43,342 nt of DNA from Clostridiales bacterium (GTDB lineage Bacteria; Bacillota; Clostridia; Christensenellales; Borkfalkiaceae): NCBI GenBank assembly GCA_015069505.1, contig SVIL01000004.1, positions 1 to 43,342 on the forward strand. The letters are read 5' to 3'. Of this stretch, positions 1 through 7,810 are shown in pieces. The stretch's first letter is position 1. The number at the start of each line of letters is the position of its first letter. The notes below the pieces were generated by a model. It worked only from the letters and a program-made list of their open reading frames with translations. It was not told the DNA's origin and did no database searches. The position numbers and the translations under genes were made by a program.

Positions 1-1
1 C

Positions 2-535
2 GAGTCCGACTTAGTCGTTTTGGCTACGGCAATCGAACCTGAACCCGCAGTTAGAAAGGTCGCAACTATGCTCGCCGCAAGTATCGACACGAACAACTTC
101 TTAACCGAAGCACACCCCAAACTTCGTCCCGTTGAAAGCCCGACTGCAGGTGTTTTCCTTGCGGGTGTATGCCAAGGGCCAAGGGATATTCCCGAAACGG
201 TTGCTATGGCAAGTGCTTGTGCCGCTAAGGTTATAGGGCTTTTGGTTAAAGATAGTCTTAAAACTAACCCGTGTATCGCACAGTCCAACGAAAATATGTG
301 TAACGGTTGTTCACAATGTGCTAACGTCTGTGCATACGGTGCTATATCCTATATTGATAAAGAATTCCGCTTGCCGGGTGGCAAGAGTGAAGTTAGGCGT
401 GTTGCCTACGTCAACCCCGCAGTTTGTCAGGGTTGCGGTGCTTGTACGGTTACTTGTCCGTCGGGTGCTATGGACTTAAAGGGATTCTCATCTAAGCAAA
501 TTATGTCGGAGGTTGAAGCAATATGCAAGAAGTAA
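2..535 (+). CDS. hdrA: HdrA-like subunit, C-terminal part (5' truncated by window edge)
   Basis: The reading frame is open from base 2, so the true start lies upstream; a TTG at 20 is internal. The 177 visible residues match the end of heterodisulfide reductase subunit A, the flavin subunit that carries out electron bifurcation in Hdr complexes. Seen here are the LVVLATAIEP stretch, the EAHPKLRPVE block, the FLAGVCQGPRDIPET block that closes the FAD domain, and two ferredoxin motifs: CNGCSQCANVC (about residues 100-110) and CQGCGACTVTCP (about 142-153). It overlaps the next gene by 13 bp and heads a tight operon with Flx-type and fumarate reductase-type genes. Family knowledge: HdrA receives electrons through MvhD/FlxD and splits them between ferredoxin and a high-potential acceptor. 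Whether this copy has the bifurcating FAD site cannot be judged because the N-terminal part is outside the window. Confidence 0.9.
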   Translation, partial: ESDLVVLATAIEPEPAVRKVATMLAASIDTNNFLTEAHPKLRPVESPTAGVFLAGVCQGPRDIPETVAMASACAAKVIGLLVKDSLKTNPCIAQSNENMCNGCSQCANVCAYGAISYIDKEFRLPGGKSEVRRVAYVNPAVCQGCGACTVTCPSGAMDLKGFSSKQIMSEVEAICKK

Positions 536-975
536 CCGAAAATAAAAATTACGTGCCAACGATAGTGGCGTTTTGCTGTAACTGGTGTTCGTACGCAGGT
601 GCGGACCTTGCGGGGACGAGTAGGCTTGAATATCCCGCAAACGTAAAGATTATCAGAGTGCCTTGTTCTTGTAGGGTTAACCCGATGTTCGTTTTGAAGG
701 CTTTCCAACGTGGTGCCGACGGCGTTATCATCTGCGGTTGCCACCCTGGGGACTGCCACTATATGACGGGTAACTATTATGCAAGAAGAAGAATGAGCCT
801 TTTATTCAACTTCCTCAACTATTTGGGAATTGAAAAGGAAAGGACGAGAGTAGAGTGGGTTTCGGCTGCCGAAGGTGCAAAATTCTCGGCGGTTATGAAC
901 GACTTTGCTAAGACCATAAACGCTCTTGGCGAAAACAAACGCTTACAAGATTTAAGGGTCAAGGAGGATAAGTAA
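523..975 (+). CDS. flxD: MvhD/FlxD-type hydrogenase iron-sulfur (delta) subunit
   Basis: A 150-residue protein of the FlpD/MvhD family (Pfam PF02662). Conserved cysteines are in the expected order: CCNWCSYAG (residues 18-26), PCSCRVNP (47-54) and CGCHPGDCHY (71-80), which bind a [2Fe-2S] cluster in characterised MvhD. The role known for the family is to pass electrons from an upstream donor module into HdrA. Here the donor is not a hydrogenase: the following genes encode an NAD(P)H/FAD module, as in the FlxABCD-HdrABC clusters of Desulfovibrio. The ATG lies inside the 3' end of the HdrA gene in another frame, which points to translational coupling. The leading CC here is not an HdrB CCG domain: the long spaced CX(~35)CC pattern is absent. 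Confidence 0.9.
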   Translation: MQEVTENKNYVPTIVAFCCNWCSYAGADLAGTSRLEYPANVKIIRVPCSCRVNPMFVLKAFQRGADGVIICGCHPGDCHYMTGNYYARRRMSLLFNFLNYLGIEKERTRVEWVSAAEGAKFSAVMNDFAKTINALGENKRLQDLRVKEDK

Positions 976-977
976 TA

Positions 978-1967
978 ATGTCTAATATGCAAGAACTTAT
1001 TATTAAAAAAGCCACCGACCTTTTAACCGACAACACGGTTGATAGAGTTATCGGCTGGAAAAAGGGCGAGTTCGTATTCGACCCAAGCCCTGCAATCTTT
1101 AATTCGGTCGATGAACTTAAAGACTTCGTTTATAATCCTTTCTGTGGTGCAAACCTTTCCAAATACCTTATTGCAGAGTGCAAAAAGGGTGGCAAGATTG
1201 CAGTTTTCTTGAAGGCATGCGATACTTACAGTTTTAATCAACTCTTGACCGAAAAGAGAATTAAAAAGGAAATGATAGTACCCGTTTTGGTTCAATGTGA
1301 CGGGATGCTTGATATAAGCAAAATCAAGACCGAAGAAACGGGTGCGGTTTTAGACGTTAAAGACGATGGCGATAAAATCACGGTCGTTTCACCTTACGGC
1401 GACAAAGTAATTGCAAAAGCCGACGCACTTTTGGTTAAGTGTGAAACTTGTAAAGGCTTTGCTAACGTTGACGGGGCAGAAAAGATTGAAGTGGGCGAAA
1501 GCACCCTTCCACAAGGCGACCGTTTCGATATGGTAAAGAAGTTAGAAGCGATGAGCGAAGAAGAAAGATTTGCGTTCTGGAAAGGCGAACTTTCAAAATG
1601 TATTCGTTGTAACGCTTGCCGTAACGTATGTCCTGCTTGTTCGTGTACCAAATGCGTTTTCGATAACGTAAATTCGGGTGTGGAAAGTAAGGCTAACGCC
1701 GATTCTGTTGAAGAACAGATGTTCCACATTATCAGGGCTTTCCACGTTACGGGTAGATGTACGGACTGCGGTGAATGTTCAAGGGTTTGCCCACAACACA
1801 TACCCCTTCATCTCATAAATAGAAAGTTTATTAAAGATGCAAACACCTTGTACGGTGAATACCAAGCGGGCGAAGTCGTTGACAGTAAAACACCGTTGAC
1901 TTCTTATACCGAAAAAGACCTTGACCCCACGGTTGCGGTTAATACGGAGGGCGTACGCAATGCTTAA
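978..1967 (+). CDS. flxC: FlxC-like 4Fe-4S dicluster electron-transfer protein
   Basis: A 329-residue cytoplasmic iron-sulfur protein with no membrane segment. The first 150 residues have the look of the F420-hydrogenase beta/FrhB-like N-terminal fold (NPFCGANLSKYL, VFLKACDTYS). A CETC pair is at 155-158. The C-terminal half has two ferredoxin-like clusters: C208-x2-C211-x2-C214-x3-C218 followed by extra cysteines at 221, 223 and 226, and C261-x2-C264-x2-C267-x3-C271. The gene starts 2 bp after flxD with a GGAGG-like site just upstream. In Flx complexes the B and C subunits wire the NAD(P)H-oxidising FlxA to FlxD. The name FlxC rests on synteny and cluster content; assignment between FlxB and FlxC could be swapped. 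It overlaps the next gene by 8 bp. Confidence 0.75.
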   Translation: MSNMQELIIKKATDLLTDNTVDRVIGWKKGEFVFDPSPAIFNSVDELKDFVYNPFCGANLSKYLIAECKKGGKIAVFLKACDTYSFNQLLTEKRIKKEMIVPVLVQCDGMLDISKIKTEETGAVLDVKDDGDKITVVSPYGDKVIAKADALLVKCETCKGFANVDGAEKIEVGESTLPQGDRFDMVKKLEAMSEEERFAFWKGELSKCIRCNACRNVCPACSCTKCVFDNVNSGVESKANADSVEEQMFHIIRAFHVTGRCTDCGECSRVCPQHIPLHLINRKFIKDANTLYGEYQAGEVVDSKTPLTSYTEKDLDPTVAVNTEGVRNA

Positions 1968-2982
1968 AATTAAAACTGATAAATTAAACGAATTATATAG
2001 TAGAATCGCCGAAAGCGAGGCTTTGTACCTTCCTATAAATAAGGCGAACGCCGCAAACTACGACGAGTGGACGAGTGAGGCGGAAGTTTCCCTCACCACC
2101 TTAAAGACTGTAAAATCTCCTAAGGATTTGTTTTTCCCACAAACGCAAGATATGATGAGGTTTAAGACCGAAGGTAAAAACATCTCGATCATAGACGTAA
2201 GAAGCCCCGAACAACCTTTCGTGTTGATGGGCGTTAAGGCTTGCGACTTTAAGGCTTTTGAGGTTTTGGATAGGGTTTTCCTTTCCGACCCCGTGGATAC
2301 TTATTACAAGGCTAAGCGTGATGCAGGTACTATCGTAACTCTCGCTTGCGGTAAGCCCGAAGAAAGTTGTTTCTGTAAGGTTTTCGGAATCGACGCAACC
2401 TCGCCTATGGGCGACGTAACTACTTGGATTTGTGGGGACGAACTTTTCTGGCAACCTAACACCGAAAAGGGCAAGGCTTTGACCGAAAGAGTTAAAGACC
2501 TTTTCGCAGAAGGGGACGACGCTGCCGTAAAAGAACAACAACAAAAAACCAAAGAAATTATTGAAAAGTTGCCTTTCTCAAACCTTGACTTATCTTACTT
2601 TGAAGAAAACGGCGTAAATGATATATTTAATCGCCCCGAGTGGCAAGACCTTTCAGAAGGTTGTTTGGCTTGCGGTACGTGTACTTTCGTTTGCCCGACT
2701 TGTCAATGTTTTGACGTAAAAGATTACAAGACTAACAAGGGCGTAATCAGATATCGTTGTTGGGATTCTTGTATGTATTCGGACTTTACGCAAATGTCGC
2801 ACGGGAATAACAGAACGACCCAAATGCAACGTTATCGCCAAAGGTTTATGCACAAGTTAAAGTATTATCCCGAAAACAACGACGGGCTATACTCGTGCGT
2901 GGGCTGTGGTAGGTGCGTAAACAAATGTCCGCAAAGGCTTAATATCGTAAAAGTTGCTAAAACGTTGGGAGGTAAAAAATAA
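1960..2982 (+). CDS. flxB: FlxB-like / AsrA-HydB-type 4Fe-4S dicluster protein
   Basis: 340 residues from the ATG at 1960, chosen because a CGGAGG site sits at 1945-1950 and the family N-terminus fits; a longer frame from a TTG at 1921 exists but has no ribosome site. The protein resembles the anaerobic sulfite reductase A / sulfhydrogenase beta group: the GVKACDFKAFEVLDRVF block (91-107) with DPVDTYYKAKR, then CGKPEESCFCKVFG (130-143), then two clusters at C235-x2-C-x2-C-x3-C and C313-x2-C-x2-C-x3-CP. The family mediates electron flow between an NAD(P)H/FAD subunit and an acceptor module. It overlaps flxC by 8 bp, and its stop codon shares a base with the next start (TAATG), so the genes are translationally coupled. 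Confidence 0.8.
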   Translation: MLKIKTDKLNELYSRIAESEALYLPINKANAANYDEWTSEAEVSLTTLKTVKSPKDLFFPQTQDMMRFKTEGKNISIIDVRSPEQPFVLMGVKACDFKAFEVLDRVFLSDPVDTYYKAKRDAGTIVTLACGKPEESCFCKVFGIDATSPMGDVTTWICGDELFWQPNTEKGKALTERVKDLFAEGDDAAVKEQQQKTKEIIEKLPFSNLDLSYFEENGVNDIFNRPEWQDLSEGCLACGTCTFVCPTCQCFDVKDYKTNKGVIRYRCWDSCMYSDFTQMSHGNNRTTQMQRYRQRFMHKLKYYPENNDGLYSCVGCGRCVNKCPQRLNIVKVAKTLGGKK

Positions 2983-3809
2983 TGAACACAGAATCTTTGA
3001 TACCTGTAGTTGGCGTAATAACCGACGTGAGAAGGGATACGCCTGACGTAAAGACGTTTAGAGTAGTAACCCCCGACGGAAAAAAACCTTTTGACCATTT
3101 GCCCGGTCAATGTGCTATGGTTTCAATCCCCGGCGTAGGCGAAAGTATGTTCTCTATAACTTCGTCGCCGACGAACACCGAATTTATGGAATTTTCTATA
3201 AAGAAGTGTGGTTGCGTTACCGAAGTTATCCACTCTTTGGAAGTTGGTCAACAAATAACCGTGCGTGGACCTTACGGCAGGAACTTCCCCGTAGAAGAAG
3301 ACCTTAAGGGCAAGGACCTCGTTTTCGTTGCGGGCGGTATCGGTTTAGCACCGCTTAGAAGCGTTATAAACTACGTAAGGCACTACCGTAATAACTATGG
3401 CAAAGTAGCCATCGTTTACGGTGCAAGAAGTTCGGCGGACTTAGTTGACATTGAAGAAATTAAGAACGAGTGGATGAACGAAAAGGATTTTGACGTATAT
3501 TTGACGATAGACCGTGAAGAAGCGGAATGGGACAAGCACGTTGGCTTCGTACCGTCCTACGTCAAAGAGGTTGGGCTTAACCCTAACGCCACGGCACTTT
3601 TGTGCGGTCCACCCATTATGATTAAGTTTACCTTGCAAGCACTTTTGGAATTAGGGTTCAAGAAGGAAAAGGTTTATACCACGCTTGAACTTAAAATGAA
3701 GTGCGGTGTAGGTAAGTGTGGTCGTTGTAACGTAGGTTCTAAATACGTTTGCAAAGACGGTCCGGTATTTAGAATGGACGAAATAGATGAATTGACCGGC
3801 GAATATTAA
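2982..3809 (+). CDS. flxA: FlxA-like FAD/NAD(P)H-binding oxidoreductase subunit
   Basis: A 275-residue ferredoxin-reductase-type flavoprotein, the AsrB/HydG/PyrK-like group. The FAD-binding strand MFSITSSPT is at about 56-64; the nucleotide-binding VFVAGGIGLAPLRSVI follows at about 114-129, and the LCGPP motif of the NAD(P) domain is near 208. The C-terminal cysteines C241, C246, C249 and C257 form the [2Fe-2S] loop typical of this family. It is the expected entry point for NADH or NADPH electrons into the Flx-Hdr complex. Its ATG overlaps the flxB stop by one base. NADH is the substrate of the characterised FlxA; the sequence does not let me choose between NADH and NADPH. A 42-bp gap separates it from the next gene. 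Confidence 0.88.
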   Translation: MNTESLIPVVGVITDVRRDTPDVKTFRVVTPDGKKPFDHLPGQCAMVSIPGVGESMFSITSSPTNTEFMEFSIKKCGCVTEVIHSLEVGQQITVRGPYGRNFPVEEDLKGKDLVFVAGGIGLAPLRSVINYVRHYRNNYGKVAIVYGARSSADLVDIEEIKNEWMNEKDFDVYLTIDREEAEWDKHVGFVPSYVKEVGLNPNATALLCGPPIMIKFTLQALLELGFKKEKVYTTLELKMKCGVGKCGRCNVGSKYVCKDGPVFRMDEIDELTGEY

Positions 3810-3851
3810 TAACCGATTATAATTAAGTTTCTTAAAAAGGAGAAAATTACG

Positions 3852-4526
3852 ATGGAAAATAAAGTAAACGTATTTTTGTTTGGTAAAAAATATCAAGTTC
3901 CCGAAAGCCTTACCATTATGAAAGCAATGGAATACGCAGGCTATAAATTAGTGCGTGGTTGCGGTTGCAGAAACGGGTTTTGCGGTGCTTGTTCTACCAT
4001 TTACAGAATTCAAGGTCAACAAGAATTAAAGACTTGTCTTGCTTGCCAAACCAAGGTTGAAGAAGGTATGTACGTAGCAACCCTTCCTTTCTTCCCGTTA
4101 GTTAAAAAAGTTTATGACGTAGAAAAGATTTCACCCGAAGCACAAATCATGATGCAATTATATCCTGAAATCTATTCGTGCGTAGGCTGTAACGCTTGTA
4201 CTAAGAGTTGTACGCAAGGTCTTAACGTTATGCAATACATTGCGTTTGCACAACGTGGCGATTTTGAAAACTGTGCAGAAGAGAGTTTTGACTGCGTAAT
4301 GTGCGGCGTATGTTCGTCACGTTGCCCCGCAGGGATTTCTCATCCGCAAGTCGCAGTTTTGGCAAGAAGACTTTACGGCAAATATTTGGCACCTAAGTCT
4401 GAACACCTTGAAAAGAGAGTTGCTGAGATCAACAATGGCGATTACACTAAACTTTTAGAAGACGTTATGAATAAGCCCGTTGAAGAACTCAAAGAACTTT
4501 ACAATCATAGGGAAATTGAAAAATAA
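3852..4526 (+). CDS. Fumarate reductase-type iron-sulfur subunit ([2Fe-2S] domain plus HdrC-like dicluster)
   Basis: A 224-residue protein with an SdhB/FrdB-like N-terminal [2Fe-2S] domain (C39-x4-C44-x2-C47-x14-C62) and a C-terminal dicluster domain: C110-x2-C113-x2-C116-x3-C120 and C148-x2-C151-x2-C154-x3-C158-P. In ordinary SdhB/FrdB the last cluster is [3Fe-4S] with a missing cysteine; here both motifs have four cysteines, as in HdrC. So it reads as a [2Fe-2S]-HdrC fusion, similar to the front half of methanogen TfrB but without its HdrB half. It would hand electrons from HdrA to the flavoprotein encoded 13 bp downstream. An AAGGAG site at 3837-3842 is placed 9 nt before the ATG. Cluster types are inferred from cysteine spacing only. 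Confidence 0.82.
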   Translation: MENKVNVFLFGKKYQVPESLTIMKAMEYAGYKLVRGCGCRNGFCGACSTIYRIQGQQELKTCLACQTKVEEGMYVATLPFFPLVKKVYDVEKISPEAQIMMQLYPEIYSCVGCNACTKSCTQGLNVMQYIAFAQRGDFENCAEESFDCVMCGVCSSRCPAGISHPQVAVLARRLYGKYLAPKSEHLEKRVAEINNGDYTKLLEDVMNKPVEELKELYNHREIEK

Positions 4527-4539
4527 GGGGGATAAAAGT

Positions 4540-6153
4540 ATGTATAACTATACCGAAGAACAATTATTGTCAATGAAAAAGGTGGAAGCGAGCAGAGAAG
4601 AAAGACTTAAAAATCTTTTCCCACGCATGACCGCTGAAGAAAAACAAACCGTACTTAAAGAAAATCACCCTGACTACATAGAATCGGCTTACGAAGAATT
4701 GAAAGTAGGTCCTAACAAGGGCGAAAAGGTTTTACACGAACTCGCTGACCTTTTACAAGGCAAGCCGAGAGTATCGACCTTAAAAGTAGATTTAGATAAC
4801 CCCGACTACGACGTTGACGTTTTGGTTATCGGTGGTGGCGGTGCAGGTTCGTCTGCCGCTATTACCGCACACGCAAACGGTGCAAACGTTATGATGGTTA
4901 CCAAACTTCGTATAGGCGACGCTAATACAATGATGGCAGAAGGTGGAATACAGGCTGCGGATAAAGAAAACGATAGTCCTGCAATTCACTACCTTGACGC
5001 TTTTGGTGGCGGTCACTTTGCTGCAAAGCACGACCTTTTATATAAGTTAGTTAACGAAGCCCCCGACGCTATTAAATGGCTTAACGACCTCGGCGTTATG
5101 TTCGATAAGGCACCGGACGGCACGATGATTACCACCCACGGCGGCGGTACTTCAAGAAAGAGAATGCACGCTTGTAAAGACTATTCGGGTGCGGAAATTA
5201 TGAGAACGCTTCGTGACGAAGTGTTAAACCGTCAAATCCCTGTAGTTGATTTTACCGCTGCTATTGAAATTATTAAAGACGACAAGGGTAACGCCGCAGG
5301 TGCCGTATTACAAAATATGGAAACGGGTGAAGTTTTAGTCGCAAAAGCAAAGACCGTTATTATAGCAACGGGTGGTGCAGGTAGGCTTCACTATCAAGGT
5401 TTCCCAACCTCTAACCACTACGGTGCAACGGCAGACGGATTAGTTCTTGCATACAGAGCAGGTGCAAAACTTCTTTACGCCGATACTTTGCAATACCACC
5501 CGACGGGTGCTGCTGAACCTACACAAATTTTCGGTGCGTTGGTTACTGAAAAGGTTCGTTCGTTAGGTGCTCAATTAGTAAACAAGGACGGCGAGGCGTT
5601 CGTATATTCTTTGGAAACGAGAGACGTAACGGCTTCAACCATCATTAGAGAGTGTAAACAACGTGGCAACGGCGTTAAGACCACCGACGGCGAAGGCGTA
5701 TGGCTTGATACACCTATGATTGAAATGATAGGCGGTGAAGGCACTATCGAAAAACGTATCCCTGCAATGATGAGAATGTTCGGCAAATACGGCATTGACA
5801 TCAGAAAAGAACCTATCCTTATTTACCCGACTTTGCACTATCAAAACGGCGGTATTTACATCACTTACGATAACGAACGTGGCGGTCAAAGTGATATTGA
5901 CAACCTTTACGTTGCGGGCGAAGCAGTTGGGGGAATCCACGGCAGAAATAGGCTTATGGGTAACTCACTCTTAGATATTATCGTATTCGGTAGAAACGCA
6001 GGTAAGTTCGCAAGCGAAAAGGCAAAGAGCGTTAAGGTTGGAAAACTTACGCTTTCACACGTGGACGACTTTAATAAGGAACTTAAAGACGCTGGTTTAA
6101 GCCCCGATAAAGTTTCACCACAATTATTGCCCGACTACACCAGAAAGGCGTAG
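4540..6153 (+). CDS. frdA: Soluble fumarate reductase / succinate dehydrogenase-type flavoprotein
   Basis: 537 residues from the ATG at 4540, selected because AAGGGGG lies just upstream; the frame is open further but lacks a site. The Rossmann FAD motif is VIGGGGAGSSAA (about 96-107). Catalytic landmarks of the FrdA/SdhA/NadB family are all visible: TEKVRS, R361-D, HPTG (320-323), H433 in LHYQNGG, R471 in NRLMGNSLLD. The position of the covalent-FAD histidine of E. coli FrdA (RSHT-x3-EGG) reads DANTMMAEGG, with N129 where the His should be, so FAD is probably non-covalent. There is a ~90-residue N-terminal extension, and the usual C-terminal helical domain is almost absent, since the protein ends about 60 residues after GNSLLD. 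No membrane-anchor gene is nearby. Fumarate reduction fits the context best; another enoate or aspartate substrate is possible. Confidence 0.85.
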   Translation: MYNYTEEQLLSMKKVEASREERLKNLFPRMTAEEKQTVLKENHPDYIESAYEELKVGPNKGEKVLHELADLLQGKPRVSTLKVDLDNPDYDVDVLVIGGGGAGSSAAITAHANGANVMMVTKLRIGDANTMMAEGGIQAADKENDSPAIHYLDAFGGGHFAAKHDLLYKLVNEAPDAIKWLNDLGVMFDKAPDGTMITTHGGGTSRKRMHACKDYSGAEIMRTLRDEVLNRQIPVVDFTAAIEIIKDDKGNAAGAVLQNMETGEVLVAKAKTVIIATGGAGRLHYQGFPTSNHYGATADGLVLAYRAGAKLLYADTLQYHPTGAAEPTQIFGALVTEKVRSLGAQLVNKDGEAFVYSLETRDVTASTIIRECKQRGNGVKTTDGEGVWLDTPMIEMIGGEGTIEKRIPAMMRMFGKYGIDIRKEPILIYPTLHYQNGGIYITYDNERGGQSDIDNLYVAGEAVGGIHGRNRLMGNSLLDIIVFGRNAGKFASEKAKSVKVGKLTLSHVDDFNKELKDAGLSPDKVSPQLLPDYTRKA

Positions 6154-6173
6154 ATTAAATTTAGTTTTTAACG

Positions 6174-6203
6174 TTTACCCGACTGTTTTTGCAGTCGGGT
6201 AAA
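6174..6203 (+). other. 12-bp perfect hairpin without T-tract after frdA
   Basis: Arms at 6174-6185 (TTTACCCGACTG) and 6192-6203 pair perfectly around a 6-nt loop. The 3' side reads AAAAGAAC, so it is not a canonical intrinsic terminator. It may protect the 3' end of the operon mRNA, pause polymerase, or modulate expression of the transporter gene that begins 56 bp further on. Confidence 0.6.
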
Positions 6204-6258
6204 AGAACGTAATAAGTGGGAATAGATGAAATATCTTAAAATTTTATAGGAGTTAAAA

Positions 6259-7743
6259 ATGGAAAAAGAAAAAGAATTGACTTCTAATGAAGTCGCTTCT
6301 GAAGGAAATCAAAGCCCCGCCCCAAAAAAGAAAAGCCTTAAATGGCTTTGGATAACCATTGCACTCGTCGTAGTCGCAGGTATCGGCGTTTGGTGCGGTA
6401 TAGCGTCAAGTTGGGGAAAGACTGTCAACGACAAGTATGGTGATTACAAAACAACGCTATTTGGCATTGATTCTATTATGTCAATATCGTCGTTGTTGTT
6501 TGGTATTTTCGTTGTAACCGCACTCGGCTATATGCTTGGTAGAATTACCATTAAAGGCGTATCACTCGGTACGGCAGGCGTATTCTTAGTTGCAATTTTG
6601 TTCGGATTTTTATGCACTCTTATCCCAGAAGATTTGCCTGTTTTAGGTTCTTTACACTTACAAGCAGAAATCTTGGATAAAGTAAATAAAGTAGAAATTC
6701 AAAAAGCATCAACAAACCTTGCTTATTATAAGAGTGTTGTTCAAAACGTGGGCTTGGTAATGTTCGTCGGCTCGGTTGGTTTTATCGCAGGTCCAAAATT
6801 CTTCCGTGACCTTGCAAAAAACTTTAAAACTTATATCCTTATGGGTATAGTTATAATCCTTACGGGTACGGCAGTTGCAGTTGGGTTTGCGTTGCTTCCC
6901 GGTATCGGACCTGAATTTTCTGCAGGTATCTTATCCGGTGCATTGACTTCGACCCCCGGCTATTCCGCAGCACTTGAAGTTGCGGGTGACGCACAAGGCT
7001 TGGTAACCTTAGGACACGCAATCGCATATCCTTTTGGCGTTATCGGCGTTGTTTTGTTCGTTCAACTTATGCCTAAATTCTTAAAGTCTAATATGTCTCA
7101 CGAAAGAAGCCTTCTTAAATCGGACGTGATGGCAGAAGCGGAAAAAGGCAGCGGTAAAAAGTTGTTCAAGTGCGACGACTTCGGTCTTATGCCACTTGCA
7201 CTCGCTATCGTTTGCGGTTTAATCGTAGGTAGCATCAAAATCCCGCTAACGGGTGCAGGCTATAACGGTGCTTGCTTCTCACTCGGTACTACGGGTGGCG
7301 TACTAATTATGTGCTTAGTATTCGGTCACTTTGGCAGAATCGGTAGGCTTTCGTTAGAAGTACCCGCACAGTCGGCAAAGGTACTCCGTGAACTCGGTCT
7401 TATGTTGTTCCTCATCGGTGCAGGCGTTGACGGTGGCGTATCGCTCGTAAGTCAAGTTGCCGCAGCAGGTGGCGGACTAATCGTACTTTGGGGTTTCTTA
7501 GGCGGTGCGTTAATGACCCTTACGCCTATGATAGTAGGTTTCTTCCTCGGCGGGAAAGTGTTAAAGTTGCCGCTCTTAAACAACCTCGGTTCAATAACCG
7601 GTGGTATGACGAGTACCCCTGCACTCGGCACGCTTATCAATACTGCGGAAACCGAAGACGTTGCAGGTGCGTACGCTTCAACCTATCCGATAGCGTTGGT
7701 ACTTATCGTTCTTGCTTGTAACCTTATGATAGGTCTTATCTAA
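6259..7743 (+). CDS. AspT/SucE-family (AAEx, YidE/YbjL domain) dicarboxylate or amino acid transporter
   Basis: A 494-residue polytopic membrane protein made of two homologous membrane halves of the aspartate:alanine exchanger family (Pfam PF06826). The diagnostic pair of loops is present: GILSGALTSTPGYSAALE in the first half and GSITGGMTSTPALGTL in the second. A charged cytosolic N-terminus of about 30 residues comes before the first helix, and the short central linker lacks the RCK_C domains found in YidE-type members. Family members include the aspartate:alanine antiporter AspT and the Corynebacterium succinate exporter SucE. Because it follows a fumarate reductase, succinate export or aspartate/succinate exchange is the natural inference; substrate is not readable from sequence. 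A TAGGAG ribosome site is at about 6247-6252. Confidence 0.85.
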   Translation: MEKEKELTSNEVASEGNQSPAPKKKSLKWLWITIALVVVAGIGVWCGIASSWGKTVNDKYGDYKTTLFGIDSIMSISSLLFGIFVVTALGYMLGRITIKGVSLGTAGVFLVAILFGFLCTLIPEDLPVLGSLHLQAEILDKVNKVEIQKASTNLAYYKSVVQNVGLVMFVGSVGFIAGPKFFRDLAKNFKTYILMGIVIILTGTAVAVGFALLPGIGPEFSAGILSGALTSTPGYSAALEVAGDAQGLVTLGHAIAYPFGVIGVVLFVQLMPKFLKSNMSHERSLLKSDVMAEAEKGSGKKLFKCDDFGLMPLALAIVCGLIVGSIKIPLTGAGYNGACFSLGTTGGVLIMCLVFGHFGRIGRLSLEVPAQSAKVLRELGLMLFLIGAGVDGGVSLVSQVAAAGGGLIVLWGFLGGALMTLTPMIVGFFLGGKVLKLPLLNNLGSITGGMTSTPALGTLINTAETEDVAGAYASTYPIALVLIVLACNLMIGLI

Positions 7744-7757
7744 AAATAAATAAAAAT

Positions 7758-7790
7758 AAAAACGGCTTGAAATTCAAGCCGTTTTTTTGT
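7758..7790. terminator. Bidirectional intrinsic terminator
   Basis: Arms AACGGCTTGAA (7761-7771) and TTCAAGCCGTT (7773-7783) are flanked by an A-run on the left and a T-run on the right, so it can serve both the transporter (+) and the convergent aminopeptidase gene (-). Confidence 0.85.
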
Positions 7791-7810
7791 ATCTTTTTCC
7801 TACCGTTTTT

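Noticed and set aside
523-620. The CCNWC motif taken as an HdrB CCG domain
   Set aside because: HdrB needs the long CX(31-38)CCX(33-38)CXXC pattern; here the cysteines are those of MvhD, and the length (150 residues) also fits MvhD.
427-3110. Minus-strand open frames across the Hdr-Flx genes
   Set aside because: These are shadows: the plus-strand genes have continuous iron-sulfur motifs and overlapping starts.
4480-4539. Longer start for the fumarate reductase flavoprotein
   Set aside because: The extension lies inside the previous gene, has no ribosome site, and the ATG at 4540 has a strong AAGGGGG site.
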